From: Candidatus Bandiella numerosa
GTDB lineage: Bacteria > Pseudomonadota > Alphaproteobacteria > Rickettsiales > Midichloriaceae
Assembly (NCBI RefSeq): GCF_021811875.1
Contig: NZ_JAJBJD010000037.1
Location: 1 to 7,986 of the forward strand
Reading direction: 5' to 3'
DNA: 7,986 nt
Of the stretch, positions 1-7,677 are shown one piece after another; position 1 is the stretch's first letter; every line of letters begins with the position of its first letter. Position numbers and translations under genes: made by a program. Below the pieces are notes generated by a model. The model saw nothing but the letters and a program-made list of their open reading frames with translations. It made no database searches and had not been told where the DNA came from.

Positions 1-2
1 TT

Positions 3-212
3 CTTGAATTCCTATTATTCTATCAGCTTTTATACCAAACTTATCGTTCTTCTTTATATGAATCTAATTTTTTAAATCCATTTATTGCATATCTTCCTTG
101 CTTTGCATTTATGCAACGGCCTTTATTATCAATTTATTTGCTTTTGTTTAATGCTTTAAATAGAATAGTGATTACATATACACCATCGACAGCTCTGGAT
201 TTAAATGAATAG
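3..212 (+). CDS. C-terminal part of an unrecognised hydrophobic (probably membrane) protein, 5' end outside the window
   Basis: The frame is open from the left edge to a TAG at 210-212, giving 69 residues of the C-terminus with no start in view. An open run this long is unlikely by chance in such AT-rich DNA. The sequence is rich in Leu, Phe, Ile and Tyr. Hydrophobic stretches at about residues 24-37 and 41-59 of the fragment are compatible with membrane-spanning helices, followed by a short polar tail ending in Asp-Leu-Asn-Glu. Its stop codon overlaps the xerC start (ATGAATAG, with ATG at 205-207), a layout typical of translationally coupled genes in one transcript. I do not recognise the family and too little of the protein is present to assign a function. 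Coding status is inferred from frame openness, composition and the overlap. Confidence 0.6.
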   Translation, partial: LEFLLFYQLLYQTYRSSLYESNFLNPFIAYLPCFAFMQRPLLSIYLLLFNALNRIVITYTPSTALDLNE

Positions 213-1143
213 CCTAAAAATTAATAAAGAAACGCAGAAATGTTTAAACGATTGGATAACTTATCTTGATAAAAACCTAAATTATTCACAAAATACAATC
301 AATGCATATATCACAGATATATATTATTTTTTACAATTTATTTTTAATCATCATGGAGAATCAATATCACTTGAATTATTAGATAAATTGGAAGTACATG
401 ATTTTAGATCTTGGTTGGCATCTAGAAAAAGAAATAATATAGCAAGTGTTTCTAACAATAGAACCATATCCTCGATAAAGAATTTTTATAAATTTTTGAA
501 AGAACAATATAAAATAGAAAATCAAAATATAAATCTTGTAAAAATTGCAAAGTTAAATAAACCACTGCCTAGAGCATTACCAGTAAAATCTGCTATTGAA
601 ATAATGAATACTATAGAAAAAATCAGTAATAATTTTTGGATTGGACAAAGAAATAAAGCAATCGCATATTTACTATATGGATGTGGAATGAGAATTAGTG
701 AAGCATTGAACCTCAGGGTAAATAATTTTTACGATGAATTTCTTAGAGTAATTGTTTCAGGAAAAGGCAACAAAGAACGGGAACTATATTTGCTACCAAT
801 AATTCAAGAACAAATAAAAAGCTATATTTCATCCTGTCCATATAAATTTCAAAATAATAGCTTTTTATTTTACGGGGAGAAAGGAGATAAGCTAAATCCT
901 GATGTTTTTCGAAAAACCCTAAGAAAATTGAGGGCAGTATTATGTCTCCCTGATTTCACCACACCCCATTCTCTAAGGCACAGTTTTGCAACACATTTAT
1001 TAGCCAATTCTGAAGGAGATTTACGAACAATTCAGGAATTATTAGGCCACAAAAATTTGTCTACTACCCAAAGATATACTAAAATTGACACGAACTACTT
1101 AGTGAAAAATTTTATCAATTTTCATCCGAGGAGTAAAGAATAG
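205..1143 (+). CDS. xerC: Tyrosine recombinase XerC (chromosome dimer resolution)
   Basis: This is a 312-residue site-specific recombinase of the tyrosine (phage integrase) family, a normal length for Xer proteins. With XerD it resolves chromosome dimers at dif during division. The N-terminal SAM-like DNA-binding domain spans about residues 12-105 and the catalytic domain about 125-300. The full active site is visible: Arg163 in GCGMRISE, Lys187 in SGKGNKER, His255 and Arg258 in PHSLRHSFATHLL, His282 in LLGHKNLSTTQRYT, and nucleophile Tyr291. XerC is preferred over XerD because of the F-R-S-W-L-A segment near residue 67 and the C-terminal F-H-P-R tail, which match E. coli XerC better from memory. 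The ATG start overlaps the upstream stop by 8 bp. A weak Shine-Dalgarno-like GGA lies at 197-199. The gene converges on rpoD, with 72 bp between the two stops. It looks intact, and a dedicated phage or integron integrase is less likely. Confidence 0.93.
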   Translation: MNSLKINKETQKCLNDWITYLDKNLNYSQNTINAYITDIYYFLQFIFNHHGESISLELLDKLEVHDFRSWLASRKRNNIASVSNNRTISSIKNFYKFLKEQYKIENQNINLVKIAKLNKPLPRALPVKSAIEIMNTIEKISNNFWIGQRNKAIAYLLYGCGMRISEALNLRVNNFYDEFLRVIVSGKGNKERELYLLPIIQEQIKSYISSCPYKFQNNSFLFYGEKGDKLNPDVFRKTLRKLRAVLCLPDFTTPHSLRHSFATHLLANSEGDLRTIQELLGHKNLSTTQRYTKIDTNYLVKNFINFHPRSKE

Positions 1144-1194
1144 CCTGTATTAATCTCTCATACAACAAGATATCGCCATCATCATTAAATTTAT

Positions 1195-1218
1195 TGAAAT
1201 GGTAATTAAGCCATTTTA
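1195..1218. terminator. Hairpin between convergent xerC and rpoD, possible weak terminator
   Basis: TGAAATGG (1195-1202) pairs with CCATTTTA (1211-1218) across an 8-base loop. This gives eight pairs in + strand RNA, one of them G-U. In - strand RNA that pair becomes a mismatch, leaving a six-pair core. The hairpin sits where the two transcripts meet and its right arm includes the rpoD stop codon. Neither side has a clean U-tract, so a role in termination is a guess from position. Confidence 0.25.
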
Positions 1219-3069
1219 CATGAAACTATCTAATTTTCTAGACCTGGTTTTATGCCTTAATTTTCTAAGTGCTTTAGCTTCAATTTGCCTAATTCTTTCT
1301 CTCGTAACATCAAATTGTTTTCCAACTTCTTCCAAAGTATGATCAGTTTCCATACTTATACCAAACCTCATCCTTAAAACTCTTTCTTCTCTTGGCGTTA
1401 AAGTAGCTAAAACTTTGGTAGTTGTTTCTCTTAAATTTGAATGCACAGCAGAATCGATTGGTTTAATTGCATTGGTATCTTCAATAAAATCACCCAACAT
1501 ACTTCCTTCATCATCACCAATGGGATTTTCTAAACTCATTGGCTCTTTAGAAATTTTCAATACTTTTTTTACCTTATCTACTGGAATTGACAATTGCTCT
1601 GCTATCTCCTCAGACGTGGGATCTCTACCTAAATCATGCGCTAATTGCTTGGATGTGCGTATTATTTTATTTATTGTTTCAATCATGTGCACCGGTATTC
1701 TAATCGTTCTGGCTTGATCAGCAATCGAACGAGTGATGGCCTGCCTAATCCACCATGTCGCATAAGTTGAAAACTTATATCCTCTACGATATTCAAATTT
1801 ATCAACAGCTTTCATTAACCCAATGTTTCCTTCCTGTATCAAATCAAGAAATTGTAACCCACGATTAGCATATTTCTTAGCAATTGAAATTACTAATCTT
1901 AAATTCGCCTCTATCATATCTTTTTTAGCTTTTGTAACCTCTCTTTCCCATTTCTGTATGTTCTGAAAAATTAATTTAAACTCAAAGATTGGCAAACCAC
2001 ACTTTGTTTCTATTTTTTCGAATTTTTGCCCTATTTTTTGAAAAAATGTTAAATTATCATCGATAAATTTTGCATATTTTATACCCTTTTTCGTCAAAGA
2101 TTCCAACCATTCATTATCCAGCTTAATGCTATTATACATCTCGATGAACTGAGCTCTATTGAATTTAGATTGAGTTGCAGTTTTAAATATGTCACATTCT
2201 ATTTGGATAATACTTTTATTGATATCTTTTAGCAGTATAAAAATACTGTTAATGTACTGATCATCAAGCTTTATTTCATCCAATAACTCAGCTATTTTAC
2301 TAGTTTTCTCGTTGATAATGTTTTGCTTATTTTTATCCTGCGTTTTCTTCACGTCGCTATCTTTCAGTTTACTGTTATCGTGATAAAATTTTAGTAATTC
2401 TTTACTACATTCTGATATTTTTAATAAAATTTCTAAAACCTTTGGCTTAAGTTCACTCTCTATAGCTGAAATAGATGTATTATGCTCTGTATCAAATTCA
2501 CCCTCATTGCTTTCTTCATTATCATCAAAATCAACATTAGTCGAATCATCCTGATCAAATGATCGCTCGCTACTTGCCGTAGCATCAATATCTATAACTT
2601 CGCGTAGTAGCTTTTTCCCAGTCAGTATATCATCATACCAATCCTGCATCTCTTTGAGCGACATAGGAGCTTGAATTAAAAAAAATAGCTTATTCTTTCT
2701 GCTTTCTTCAATTCTTTTAGCTACCTCAACCTCCCCCTCTCTGGTAAGTAGTGACCTATAACCCATTTCCTTTAAATACATTCTAACAGGATCATCATTA
2801 ACAATACCACCAACGGTACTCTCTGAAGAAGATTCAAATTCATCATCACCTTCACTATCTCTCTCCACTATACTCGATTCCGTATCTTTGTTTATGATTG
2901 CTATTCCTGATTCCTTGAGAAAAGAAATCACCCCTTTAACCACTTCATGATCTGCATCCTCAGGAATAATCCTATCAAGTTCCTCAGAAGATATTTTACC
3001 AATTTTAATATACTCCTTTAACTTATCATGAAGTTTAGAATTTTGAAATTTGATACTTGTATTTGTCAT
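1216..3069 (-). CDS. rpoD: RNA polymerase primary sigma factor RpoD (sigma-70)
   Basis: This 617-residue protein is the housekeeping sigma factor, directing RNA polymerase to -10/-35 promoters; its length matches E. coli RpoD (613). Domains in order: region 1.1 (about 10-60); a Ser/Glu/Asp-rich linker; region 1.2 from [11 protein letters not shown] (93-103); the non-conserved region (about 125-378), with an acidic stretch at 167-195; regions 2.1-2.4 (about 382-459), including [19 protein letters not shown] with the -10-contacting Gln443 and Thr446; region 3 (about 460-530); and region 4 (about 550-617). The region 4.2 helix-turn-helix, T-L-E-E-V-G to E-A-K-A-L (578-601), contains Arg590, Glu591 and Arg594, equivalent to the -35-contacting residues of E. 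coli. Region 1.1 plus the large non-conserved region identify a group 1 sigma rather than RpoS or RpoH. It is the last gene of its unit, 35 bp after dnaG. No Shine-Dalgarno sequence precedes the ATG. Confidence 0.98.
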   Translation of the reverse strand: MTNTSIKFQNSKLHDKLKEYIKIGKISSEELDRIIPEDADHEVVKGVISFLKESGIAIINKDTESSIVERDSEGDDEFESSSESTVGGIVNDDPVRMYLKEMGYRSLLTREGEVEVAKRIEESRKNKLFFLIQAPMSLKEMQDWYDDILTGKKLLREVIDIDATASSERSFDQDDSTNVDFDDNEESNEGEFDTEHNTSISAIESELKPKVLEILLKISECSKELLKFYHDNSKLKDSDVKKTQDKNKQNIINEKTSKIAELLDEIKLDDQYINSIFILLKDINKSIIQIECDIFKTATQSKFNRAQFIEMYNSIKLDNEWLESLTKKGIKYAKFIDDNLTFFQKIGQKFEKIETKCGLPIFEFKLIFQNIQKWEREVTKAKKDMIEANLRLVISIAKKYANRGLQFLDLIQEGNIGLMKAVDKFEYRRGYKFSTYATWWIRQAITRSIADQARTIRIPVHMIETINKIIRTSKQLAHDLGRDPTSEEIAEQLSIPVDKVKKVLKISKEPMSLENPIGDDEGSMLGDFIEDTNAIKPIDSAVHSNLRETTTKVLATLTPREERVLRMRFGISMETDHTLEEVGKQFDVTRERIRQIEAKALRKLRHKTRSRKLDSFM

Positions 3070-3104
3070 TATAAGTTTATTTTTTAGTTAAAAATAATGT
3101 AAAA

Positions 3105-4886
3105 CTATTGATTTGCAATCTCGTCCTTAAGTTGTCTCTCATACTCCTTTAGGTATAACATCTTTTTCATCAACTTGTCATCAACAGTTAACAATAATTG
3201 ATTTTTTAATAATTCTATTTCATCCCTAATAGTTCGTATTTTTTTTATGTTAAATGCTCTAAACAAATTTTCCTTGGCCTCTATTTGGGATTCAAATTTT
3301 GTAAACTTAGTCAACTTCTCAATAGTTCTACTAAAATCACTTTTTTCTGCTGAATTTGCAATGCTTTTATTGTAAAATGACAACAGCTCATTGTCATTAC
3401 TAAGGGAAAAATCTAACAACATTTTTCTTACATTGTCAAGTTCATCACATAAATCAGCCTCAATTAGCTCCTCTGTTATTTTATTATCATCCAATAAATC
3501 TGGATAATTCCATAAAATACTTAAGATAAAAAGACCTTCCTGATATAATTTATTCTCTTTTGATATGACAGAAAACTGAGAAGAACTTAATTCAAAATTT
3601 TTTGTAGATAATTTTGCATATAATAATTTTCTGAATTTATAAATTAGATCGTAATATTTATTTTTAAAATGTTGTAAATAACTCTTTTTAAGAGAATAAT
3701 CAGCTATATTTTCTGAAATTTTTTCTAAATTAATTTTAAGAGCAATTTTCTTTTCAGGAGTACTTAGGTTATATTTATTTGATTCAATTTCAAATATATA
3801 ATCAGACAGCGCTATACTTTGAGAGACTAGGTCTTTAAAAAATTCAACACCTTTATTTTTGATAACTTCATCTGGATCTTTTCCATTAGTTAATTTAACA
3901 AACTTTAGAGATTTGTTATGAGATATAGATTTTAAACTCTCATATGCAATCTTTCTTGTGGCATTTTTGCCAGCCAAATCATTATCGAAACATATAGTGG
4001 GCTCTTGGCATATATCCCACAAAATTTGAATTTGACTTAATTTTATGCCAGCACCAAGTGGCGCTACCACATTTTTAATTCCACAATTTACTAAAGCAAT
4101 AACGTCCATATACCCTTCAACTACTATTACGTTACCATCTTTATAAACACTATTCTTTGCATAATTATATCCGTATAAATGTTCACTCTTTATAAATATA
4201 GGGTTTTCTGCTGAATTCAAGTACTTAGGCTCTCCATCACCTAATATCCTTCCACCAAACCCAATACATTCTCCAGCTCTATTTTTTATAGGAAATATTA
4301 AGCGGCCATAAAAAGGATCATATATAAAGTCATTTTTTCTATTTATAACTCCTGAATCAAATAAATCATCATTAGAAAATTCTTTTTTCAACTCACTTAA
4401 TATAATTGAATGATCTTTGGGTGAAAAACCTAAGTTATACTGCTTTATTATCTCTAATTTTATCCCCCTAGATAAAACATAATTAAGTGCATTTTTACCA
4501 ATATCACTAAATAACTGCTCTTGGTATAATTCAGCCACTTTTTTGTATATCTGAAAGAAAATTTTATCTTTTTCAAATTTTTCAATTTCTTTTTTATTTT
4601 TTATTTTCAGCTTTACACCGGCAATATCAGCCAATTTTTCCAAGGCTTCTTTATATGAAATCCCTTCATCTTGCATTACAAAACTAAAGATATCCCCATG
4701 CACACCACACCCAAAACAATGATAAATACGTTTATCATCATTCACAAAAAAAGAAGGGGTTTTTTCTCTATGAAACGGACACAAACCCACATAACCTGCC
4801 CCACTCCTATTTTTAAGTAGAATTTTTTTGGCAATTATCTCAGAAGGCAGAATCCTAGACTTAATCAGTTCAACTTCAGAGCTCAT
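3105..4886 (-). CDS. dnaG: DNA primase DnaG
   Basis: This 593-residue primase makes the RNA primers for Okazaki fragments and leading-strand starts, recruited to forks by the DnaB helicase. The N-terminal CHC2 zinc-binding domain (about 1-95) has ligands Cys36, His39, Cys57 and Cys60 in C-P-F-H...H-C-F-G-C. The RNA polymerase core with its TOPRIM fold follows (about 110-365), with R-L-I-F-P-I (195-200), GFGGRIL (209-215), the metal-binding E-G-Y-M-D (Glu258-Asp262), the acidic pair Asp301/Asp303, and K-D-P-D-E (336-340). The rest (about 370-593) is the divergent, helix-rich helicase-binding part. Two substitutions stand out: D-N-D at 301-303 where D-G-D is usual, and L-G-A-G at 277-280 where E. 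coli has L-G-T-S. It lies 24 bp after the 99-residue gene and 35 bp before rpoD, so co-transcription is likely. The gene is complete, with an ATG start and no evident Shine-Dalgarno sequence. Confidence 0.98.
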   Translation of the reverse strand: MSSEVELIKSRILPSEIIAKKILLKNRSGAGYVGLCPFHREKTPSFFVNDDKRIYHCFGCGVHGDIFSFVMQDEGISYKEALEKLADIAGVKLKIKNKKEIEKFEKDKIFFQIYKKVAELYQEQLFSDIGKNALNYVLSRGIKLEIIKQYNLGFSPKDHSIILSELKKEFSNDDLFDSGVINRKNDFIYDPFYGRLIFPIKNRAGECIGFGGRILGDGEPKYLNSAENPIFIKSEHLYGYNYAKNSVYKDGNVIVVEGYMDVIALVNCGIKNVVAPLGAGIKLSQIQILWDICQEPTICFDNDLAGKNATRKIAYESLKSISHNKSLKFVKLTNGKDPDEVIKNKGVEFFKDLVSQSIALSDYIFEIESNKYNLSTPEKKIALKINLEKISENIADYSLKKSYLQHFKNKYYDLIYKFRKLLYAKLSTKNFELSSSQFSVISKENKLYQEGLFILSILWNYPDLLDDNKITEELIEADLCDELDNVRKMLLDFSLSNDNELLSFYNKSIANSAEKSDFSRTIEKLTKFTKFESQIEAKENLFRAFNIKKIRTIRDEIELLKNQLLLTVDDKLMKKMLYLKEYERQLKDEIANQ

Positions 4887-4910
4887 GTTTTAAATAATTA
4901 TAATTAAGTA

Positions 4911-5210
4911 CTAACCCTTACGACTCATAAGACCTGGTAACTTAGCACCTGCACCAATAGGAGTAACAGGTGGAGAGATTGCAGTCATTGGTGTCAAAGA
5001 TGATATAGAAACCACATCCTTCATGCCTTTTAATGCATTACCTAATCTAGAAATTGCACCAACTGGTGAAGATTCAACAAATGAACTAAGATTTTTTGAT
5101 TTTTGCAAATTTTCAAATGAAAGATTTATATCTTTAAGAGGTGCAATGTCAATGTGCATACCACCTCCTATAGAACCACCTGTAGTATAATCTCCTGATC
5201 CGCCTGCCAT
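4911..5210 (-). CDS. Unrecognised 99-residue Gly/Ser/Pro-rich protein, first gene of the dnaG-rpoD unit
   Basis: I do not recognise this protein. It starts M-A-G-G-S-G-D and has a glycine-rich N-terminus (residues 1-18). A more ordinary central part (about 20-70) includes a possible amphipathic helix, A-I-S-R-L-G-N-A-L-K-G-M-K (52-64). A Pro/Ala/Gly/Ser-rich tail (about 75-94) ends in Met-Ser-Arg-Lys-Gly. There is no cysteine, no tryptophan, no signal peptide, no membrane helix and no enzyme motif I can identify. The composition suggests a partly disordered adaptor or structural protein, but that is inference. Coding status is supported by a near-consensus promoter 24 bp upstream, a full open frame filling the space between that promoter and dnaG, a sensible ATG, and a 24-bp gap to dnaG. 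It is not ribosomal protein S21, which holds this place in E. coli and is short and very basic. No Shine-Dalgarno sequence is seen. Confidence 0.75.
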   Translation of the reverse strand: MAGGSGDYTTGGSIGGGMHIDIAPLKDINLSFENLQKSKNLSSFVESSPVGAISRLGNALKGMKDVVSISSLTPMTAISPPVTPIGAGAKLPGLMSRKG

Positions 5211-5230
5211 AAAAAAGTAAACTTATTTCG

Positions 5231-5259
5231 TTTATTCTACTAAAATCTTGTAGTATTAT
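5231..5259 (+). promoter_or_regulatory. Candidate uvrC promoter overlapping the divergent one
   Basis: On the + strand TATTAT (5254-5259) matches the -10 consensus at five of six positions. At 17 bp upstream, TTTATT (5231-5236) matches the -35 consensus only weakly (three of six). Transcription would start near 5266, about 17 nt before the proposed uvrC start. Its elements overlap those of the divergent promoter: this -10 with the other -35, and this -35 with the other -10. In AT-rich DNA a single good -10 hexamer is weak evidence. Confidence 0.35.
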
Positions 5260-5262
5260 CAA
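5234..5262 (-). promoter_or_regulatory. Sigma-70 promoter for the 99-residue gene-dnaG-rpoD unit
   Basis: Read on the - strand, TTGATA (5262-5257, five of six to TTGACA) and TAGAAT (5239-5234, five of six to TATAAT) are separated by exactly 17 bp. Transcription would begin near 5227, leaving a leader of about 17 nt before the ATG at 5210. It is the only good promoter I see ahead of dnaG and rpoD, so it probably drives the gene for the sigma factor that recognises it. A short dyad, CTAC (5237-5240) and GTAG (5250-5253), lies mostly within the spacer and may be chance. Confidence 0.7.
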
Positions 5263-5282
5263 ATACTTATTTTTTTATTGAT

Positions 5283-7124
5283 TTGATTAATACTAATATT
5301 AGAAATGGCATTATTGCTATAAAAAATTGCGCCAATACTCTTGTTTCAAGACCTGGTATTTATAAGATGATTGGTAAGGATGACACGATTCTTTATATAG
5401 GTAAGGCAAAAGATTTAAGCAAGAGAGTCATTCAGTATACAAATATTAATAATTTATCCTACAGATTAAAAAGAATGGTATCTCTCATAGAGAGAATAGA
5501 TATTCTTTTTACTAAATCTGAAATTGAAGCATTAATATTGGAAGCAGATTTAATAAAAAGCATCAAGCCCAAATATAACATTGCTTTAAAAGACGATAAG
5601 AGCTTTCCCTATATCGTACTAGATAAAAATCATAACTTCCCTAAGTTAAAAAAATTTAGAGGTAAAAAAAACGATGCTTTAATTTATTTTGGTCCGTTTT
5701 TGTCAGTTGACAAGCTGGACAAGATTATTATTGAACTTCAAAAATTATTTTTAATAAGATGTTGTAGTGATTATTATTTCTCAACAAGAAGAAGGCCTTG
5801 TCTTATGTATCAAATAAAAAGATGTAGCGCACCATGTGTAAATAAAATAAGCCCAGAAGATTATAACAAATCAATTATCAATTTAAAAAAGTTTTTATCT
5901 GGCAAGACTCAAGAAATTTTTTCAGATTTTATAAAAGAAATGCAATATTATAGTGATAAAATGGAATATGAAAAAGCAGCAAATATTAGAGATAAAATAA
6001 AGTTATTAAATTATGTACAGTCAAAAAATATTTTTCATGGATTTTCTAACAGAAATATCGATATATTCATTTTCTATGAAGAATCTTCTTCACAAAAATA
6101 CTGCATACAGGTATATACAATTAGAGATGGTCACAATTTCGGGGATAAATACCATTTTTTTGACAGAAATCCAATAGAATCAGAAAAAGAAATTATTTAC
6201 AGATTTATTATTCAATTTTATCAAAATAATGAAATACCTAATGAAATATGGTGCAATATTGAAGATATTGACTTTAAAATTATATCAAAAGTAACTCAAA
6301 GCACTACTAGATCTAAAATAATCCTACCCAAAAACAAGAATGATAAAAATATTTTTAATTTTGTAATTGAAAATACAAAGGAGGCGTATAACAAATCCAT
6401 CCAAAATTATTTAACAAAAATAGATATATTTCAGGATATAGCTAAAAAATTTGCTCTTCCCTTTATCCCTGAAAAAATTGAAATTTATGATAATAGCCAC
6501 AATCATGGAGCTAATCCAGTAGGATGCGTAGTTGTGGTAGGACATGATGGATTCATTAAAAGTGAATATAGAAAATATAAAATTGCCAATAAAAAATGTA
6601 TGGACGATTATCATATGCTAAGAGAAGTTATCAGACGCAGATTTAAAAAGATTGATCAAAACTCTTTGCCTGATTTAATTATAATCGATGGAGGAAAGGG
6701 TCAATTATCTGCTGTAACTGATGAATTTAATAATATGAATATTGATAATGTCAATATAGTTGCAATGTCAAAGGGATTAAACAGAAATTCTGGAAGAGAA
6801 TTTTTTCATCAAAATGGAAAATTTTCCTTCCAGATTGATAAAAATGATAAAACCCTGCTTTTTTTACAAAATATTAGGGATGAAGCTCATAGATTTGCAG
6901 TGACATCACATAGAAATTTAATGAGGAAAAATAGTAAGAAATCGGAATTAGATGCAATTAAAGGCATTGGTGAAAAAAGAAAAAAGAGTTTGCTTTTGTA
7001 TTTTGATTCGCTAAATAATTTAAAATTAGCAAGTGAGGAAGACATTGCTAAAATAGAAGGTATAAACAAGAAATTGGCAAAAAATATTTTTCAGTATATA
7101 CATAAGTCTAACGACAAAGTGTAA
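5283..7124 (+). CDS. uvrC: Excinuclease ABC subunit C (UvrC)
   Basis: UvrC makes both incisions around a DNA lesion bound by UvrB in nucleotide excision repair. At 613 residues it is of normal length. The N-terminal GIY-YIG nuclease (about 22-100, 3' incision) shows Gly25-Ile-Tyr27, Tyr38-Ile-Gly40, Arg48, Glu87 and Asn99. Cys161, Cys173, Cys181 and Cys185 have the 12-8-4 spacing of the iron-sulfur cysteines of E. coli UvrC. The UvrB-binding UVR motif lies near 226-242. The C-terminal RNase H-like nuclease (about 398-545, 5' incision) has Asp403 in Y-D-N-S-H, Asp469 in L-I-I-I-D-G-G-K-G-Q and His536 in R-D-E-A-H-R-F. Two helix-hairpin-helix motifs (about 556-606) end the protein. The start is uncertain. 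I chose TTG at 5283 because the in-frame codons back to the stop at 5241-5243 offer no ATG or GTG and the first in-frame ATG lies after the G-I-Y motif. The only upstream alternative is a rare ATT at 5277. No Shine-Dalgarno sequence is seen. Confidence 0.97.
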   Translation: MINTNIRNGIIAIKNCANTLVSRPGIYKMIGKDDTILYIGKAKDLSKRVIQYTNINNLSYRLKRMVSLIERIDILFTKSEIEALILEADLIKSIKPKYNIALKDDKSFPYIVLDKNHNFPKLKKFRGKKNDALIYFGPFLSVDKLDKIIIELQKLFLIRCCSDYYFSTRRRPCLMYQIKRCSAPCVNKISPEDYNKSIINLKKFLSGKTQEIFSDFIKEMQYYSDKMEYEKAANIRDKIKLLNYVQSKNIFHGFSNRNIDIFIFYEESSSQKYCIQVYTIRDGHNFGDKYHFFDRNPIESEKEIIYRFIIQFYQNNEIPNEIWCNIEDIDFKIISKVTQSTTRSKIILPKNKNDKNIFNFVIENTKEAYNKSIQNYLTKIDIFQDIAKKFALPFIPEKIEIYDNSHNHGANPVGCVVVVGHDGFIKSEYRKYKIANKKCMDDYHMLREVIRRRFKKIDQNSLPDLIIIDGGKGQLSAVTDEFNNMNIDNVNIVAMSKGLNRNSGREFFHQNGKFSFQIDKNDKTLLFLQNIRDEAHRFAVTSHRNLMRKNSKKSELDAIKGIGEKRKKSLLLYFDSLNNLKLASEEDIAKIEGINKKLAKNIFQYIHKSNDKV

Positions 7125-7134
7125 GCACAATATC

Positions 7135-7677
7135 ATGCAAAAAAATATACCAAATATTTTAACTTCACTTAGAATACTTTTGATACCCATTTTGGTGTCA
7201 GCATTTTACATTGATTCTAAAATTGCACATTATACTGCAGTTACAATCTTTATATTTGCAAGTATTACTGATTATTTTGATGGTTTTTTAGCCAGAACCT
7301 GGAGGGTTCAATCAAATTTTGGAAAAGTTTTAGATCCAATTGCCGATAAATTGCTTGTTGCAGCAACTCTTATGATGATGGTAGATAGAAGCATTGCACC
7401 AGTGCTCCCTGCTTTAGTTATTTTGTGTAGAGAGATATTAGTTTCTGGAATGCGTGAATATTTAGCAGAATTAAAAGTAAGCGTGCCAGTAAGTCATTTA
7501 GCAAAAATTAAAACAGCTGCTCAGATGATTGCCATCATTATATTACTTTTAGGAGAAGAGACTACAGGGATACCTTATACTAACTTAATTGGAAAGATAT
7601 CTATTTGGATTGCGGCTTTGCTAACCGTTATAACAGGTTACGGATATCTGCGACAGGGTATTAAAAATTTTAATTAA
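7135..7677 (+). CDS. pgsA: CDP-diacylglycerol-glycerol-3-phosphate 3-phosphatidyltransferase (PgsA)
   Basis: This 180-residue integral membrane enzyme makes phosphatidylglycerol phosphate from CDP-diacylglycerol and glycerol 3-phosphate, the committed step to phosphatidylglycerol and cardiolipin. The CDP-alcohol phosphatidyltransferase signature is complete: Asp46, Asp49, Gly50, Ala53, Arg54, Gly63, Asp67 and Asp71. The N-terminal N-I-P-N-I-L-T-S-L-R-I (4-14) is typical of PgsA and argues against PssA or cardiolipin synthase paralogues. Hydrophobic segments near residues 8-25, 32-45, 72-80, 86-98, 128-142 and 153-170 fit a six-helix inner-membrane protein. The ATG lies 10 bp after the uvrC stop, so the two are probably co-transcribed, with no Shine-Dalgarno sequence and an A-rich stretch just after the start. 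The stop codon lies inside an all-A/T 14-bp palindrome (7667-7680). The gene appears intact. Confidence 0.96.
   Translation: MQKNIPNILTSLRILLIPILVSAFYIDSKIAHYTAVTIFIFASITDYFDGFLARTWRVQSNFGKVLDPIADKLLVAATLMMMVDRSIAPVLPALVILCREILVSGMREYLAELKVSVPVSHLAKIKTAAQMIAIIILLLGEETTGIPYTNLIGKISIWIAALLTVITGYGYLRQGIKNFN

Noticed and set aside
1415..1717. A 100-codon + strand open frame
   Set aside because: It lies antisense within the conserved regions 2-4 of rpoD, has no family resemblance, and is explained by the codon pattern of the opposite strand.
2484..2571. Very acidic Asp/Glu/Ser stretch in RpoD (about residues 167-195)
   Set aside because: E. coli RpoD also has an acidic stretch in the same part of its non-conserved region, so this is normal for primary sigma factors.
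4895..4906. Perfect 12-bp palindrome TAATTATAATTA, also a TATAAT on the - strand, just before dnaG
   Set aside because: It is made only of A and T, there is no matching -35 at a proper distance, and transcription would start only a few bases before the ATG. Most likely it is a product of base composition.
6489..6500. D-N-S-H in UvrC where E. coli has D-I-S-H
   Set aside because: This form is, to my knowledge, common in alphaproteobacterial UvrC. It is useful as a taxonomic hint but is not a defect.
6411..6614. A 67-codon - strand open frame, hydrophobic
   Set aside because: It is antisense to the UvrC RNase H-like nuclease domain, whose catalytic motifs fix the + strand as coding.
6887..7069. 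A 60-codon - strand open frame
   Set aside because: It is antisense to the nuclease end and helix-hairpin-helix region of uvrC, with no independent support.
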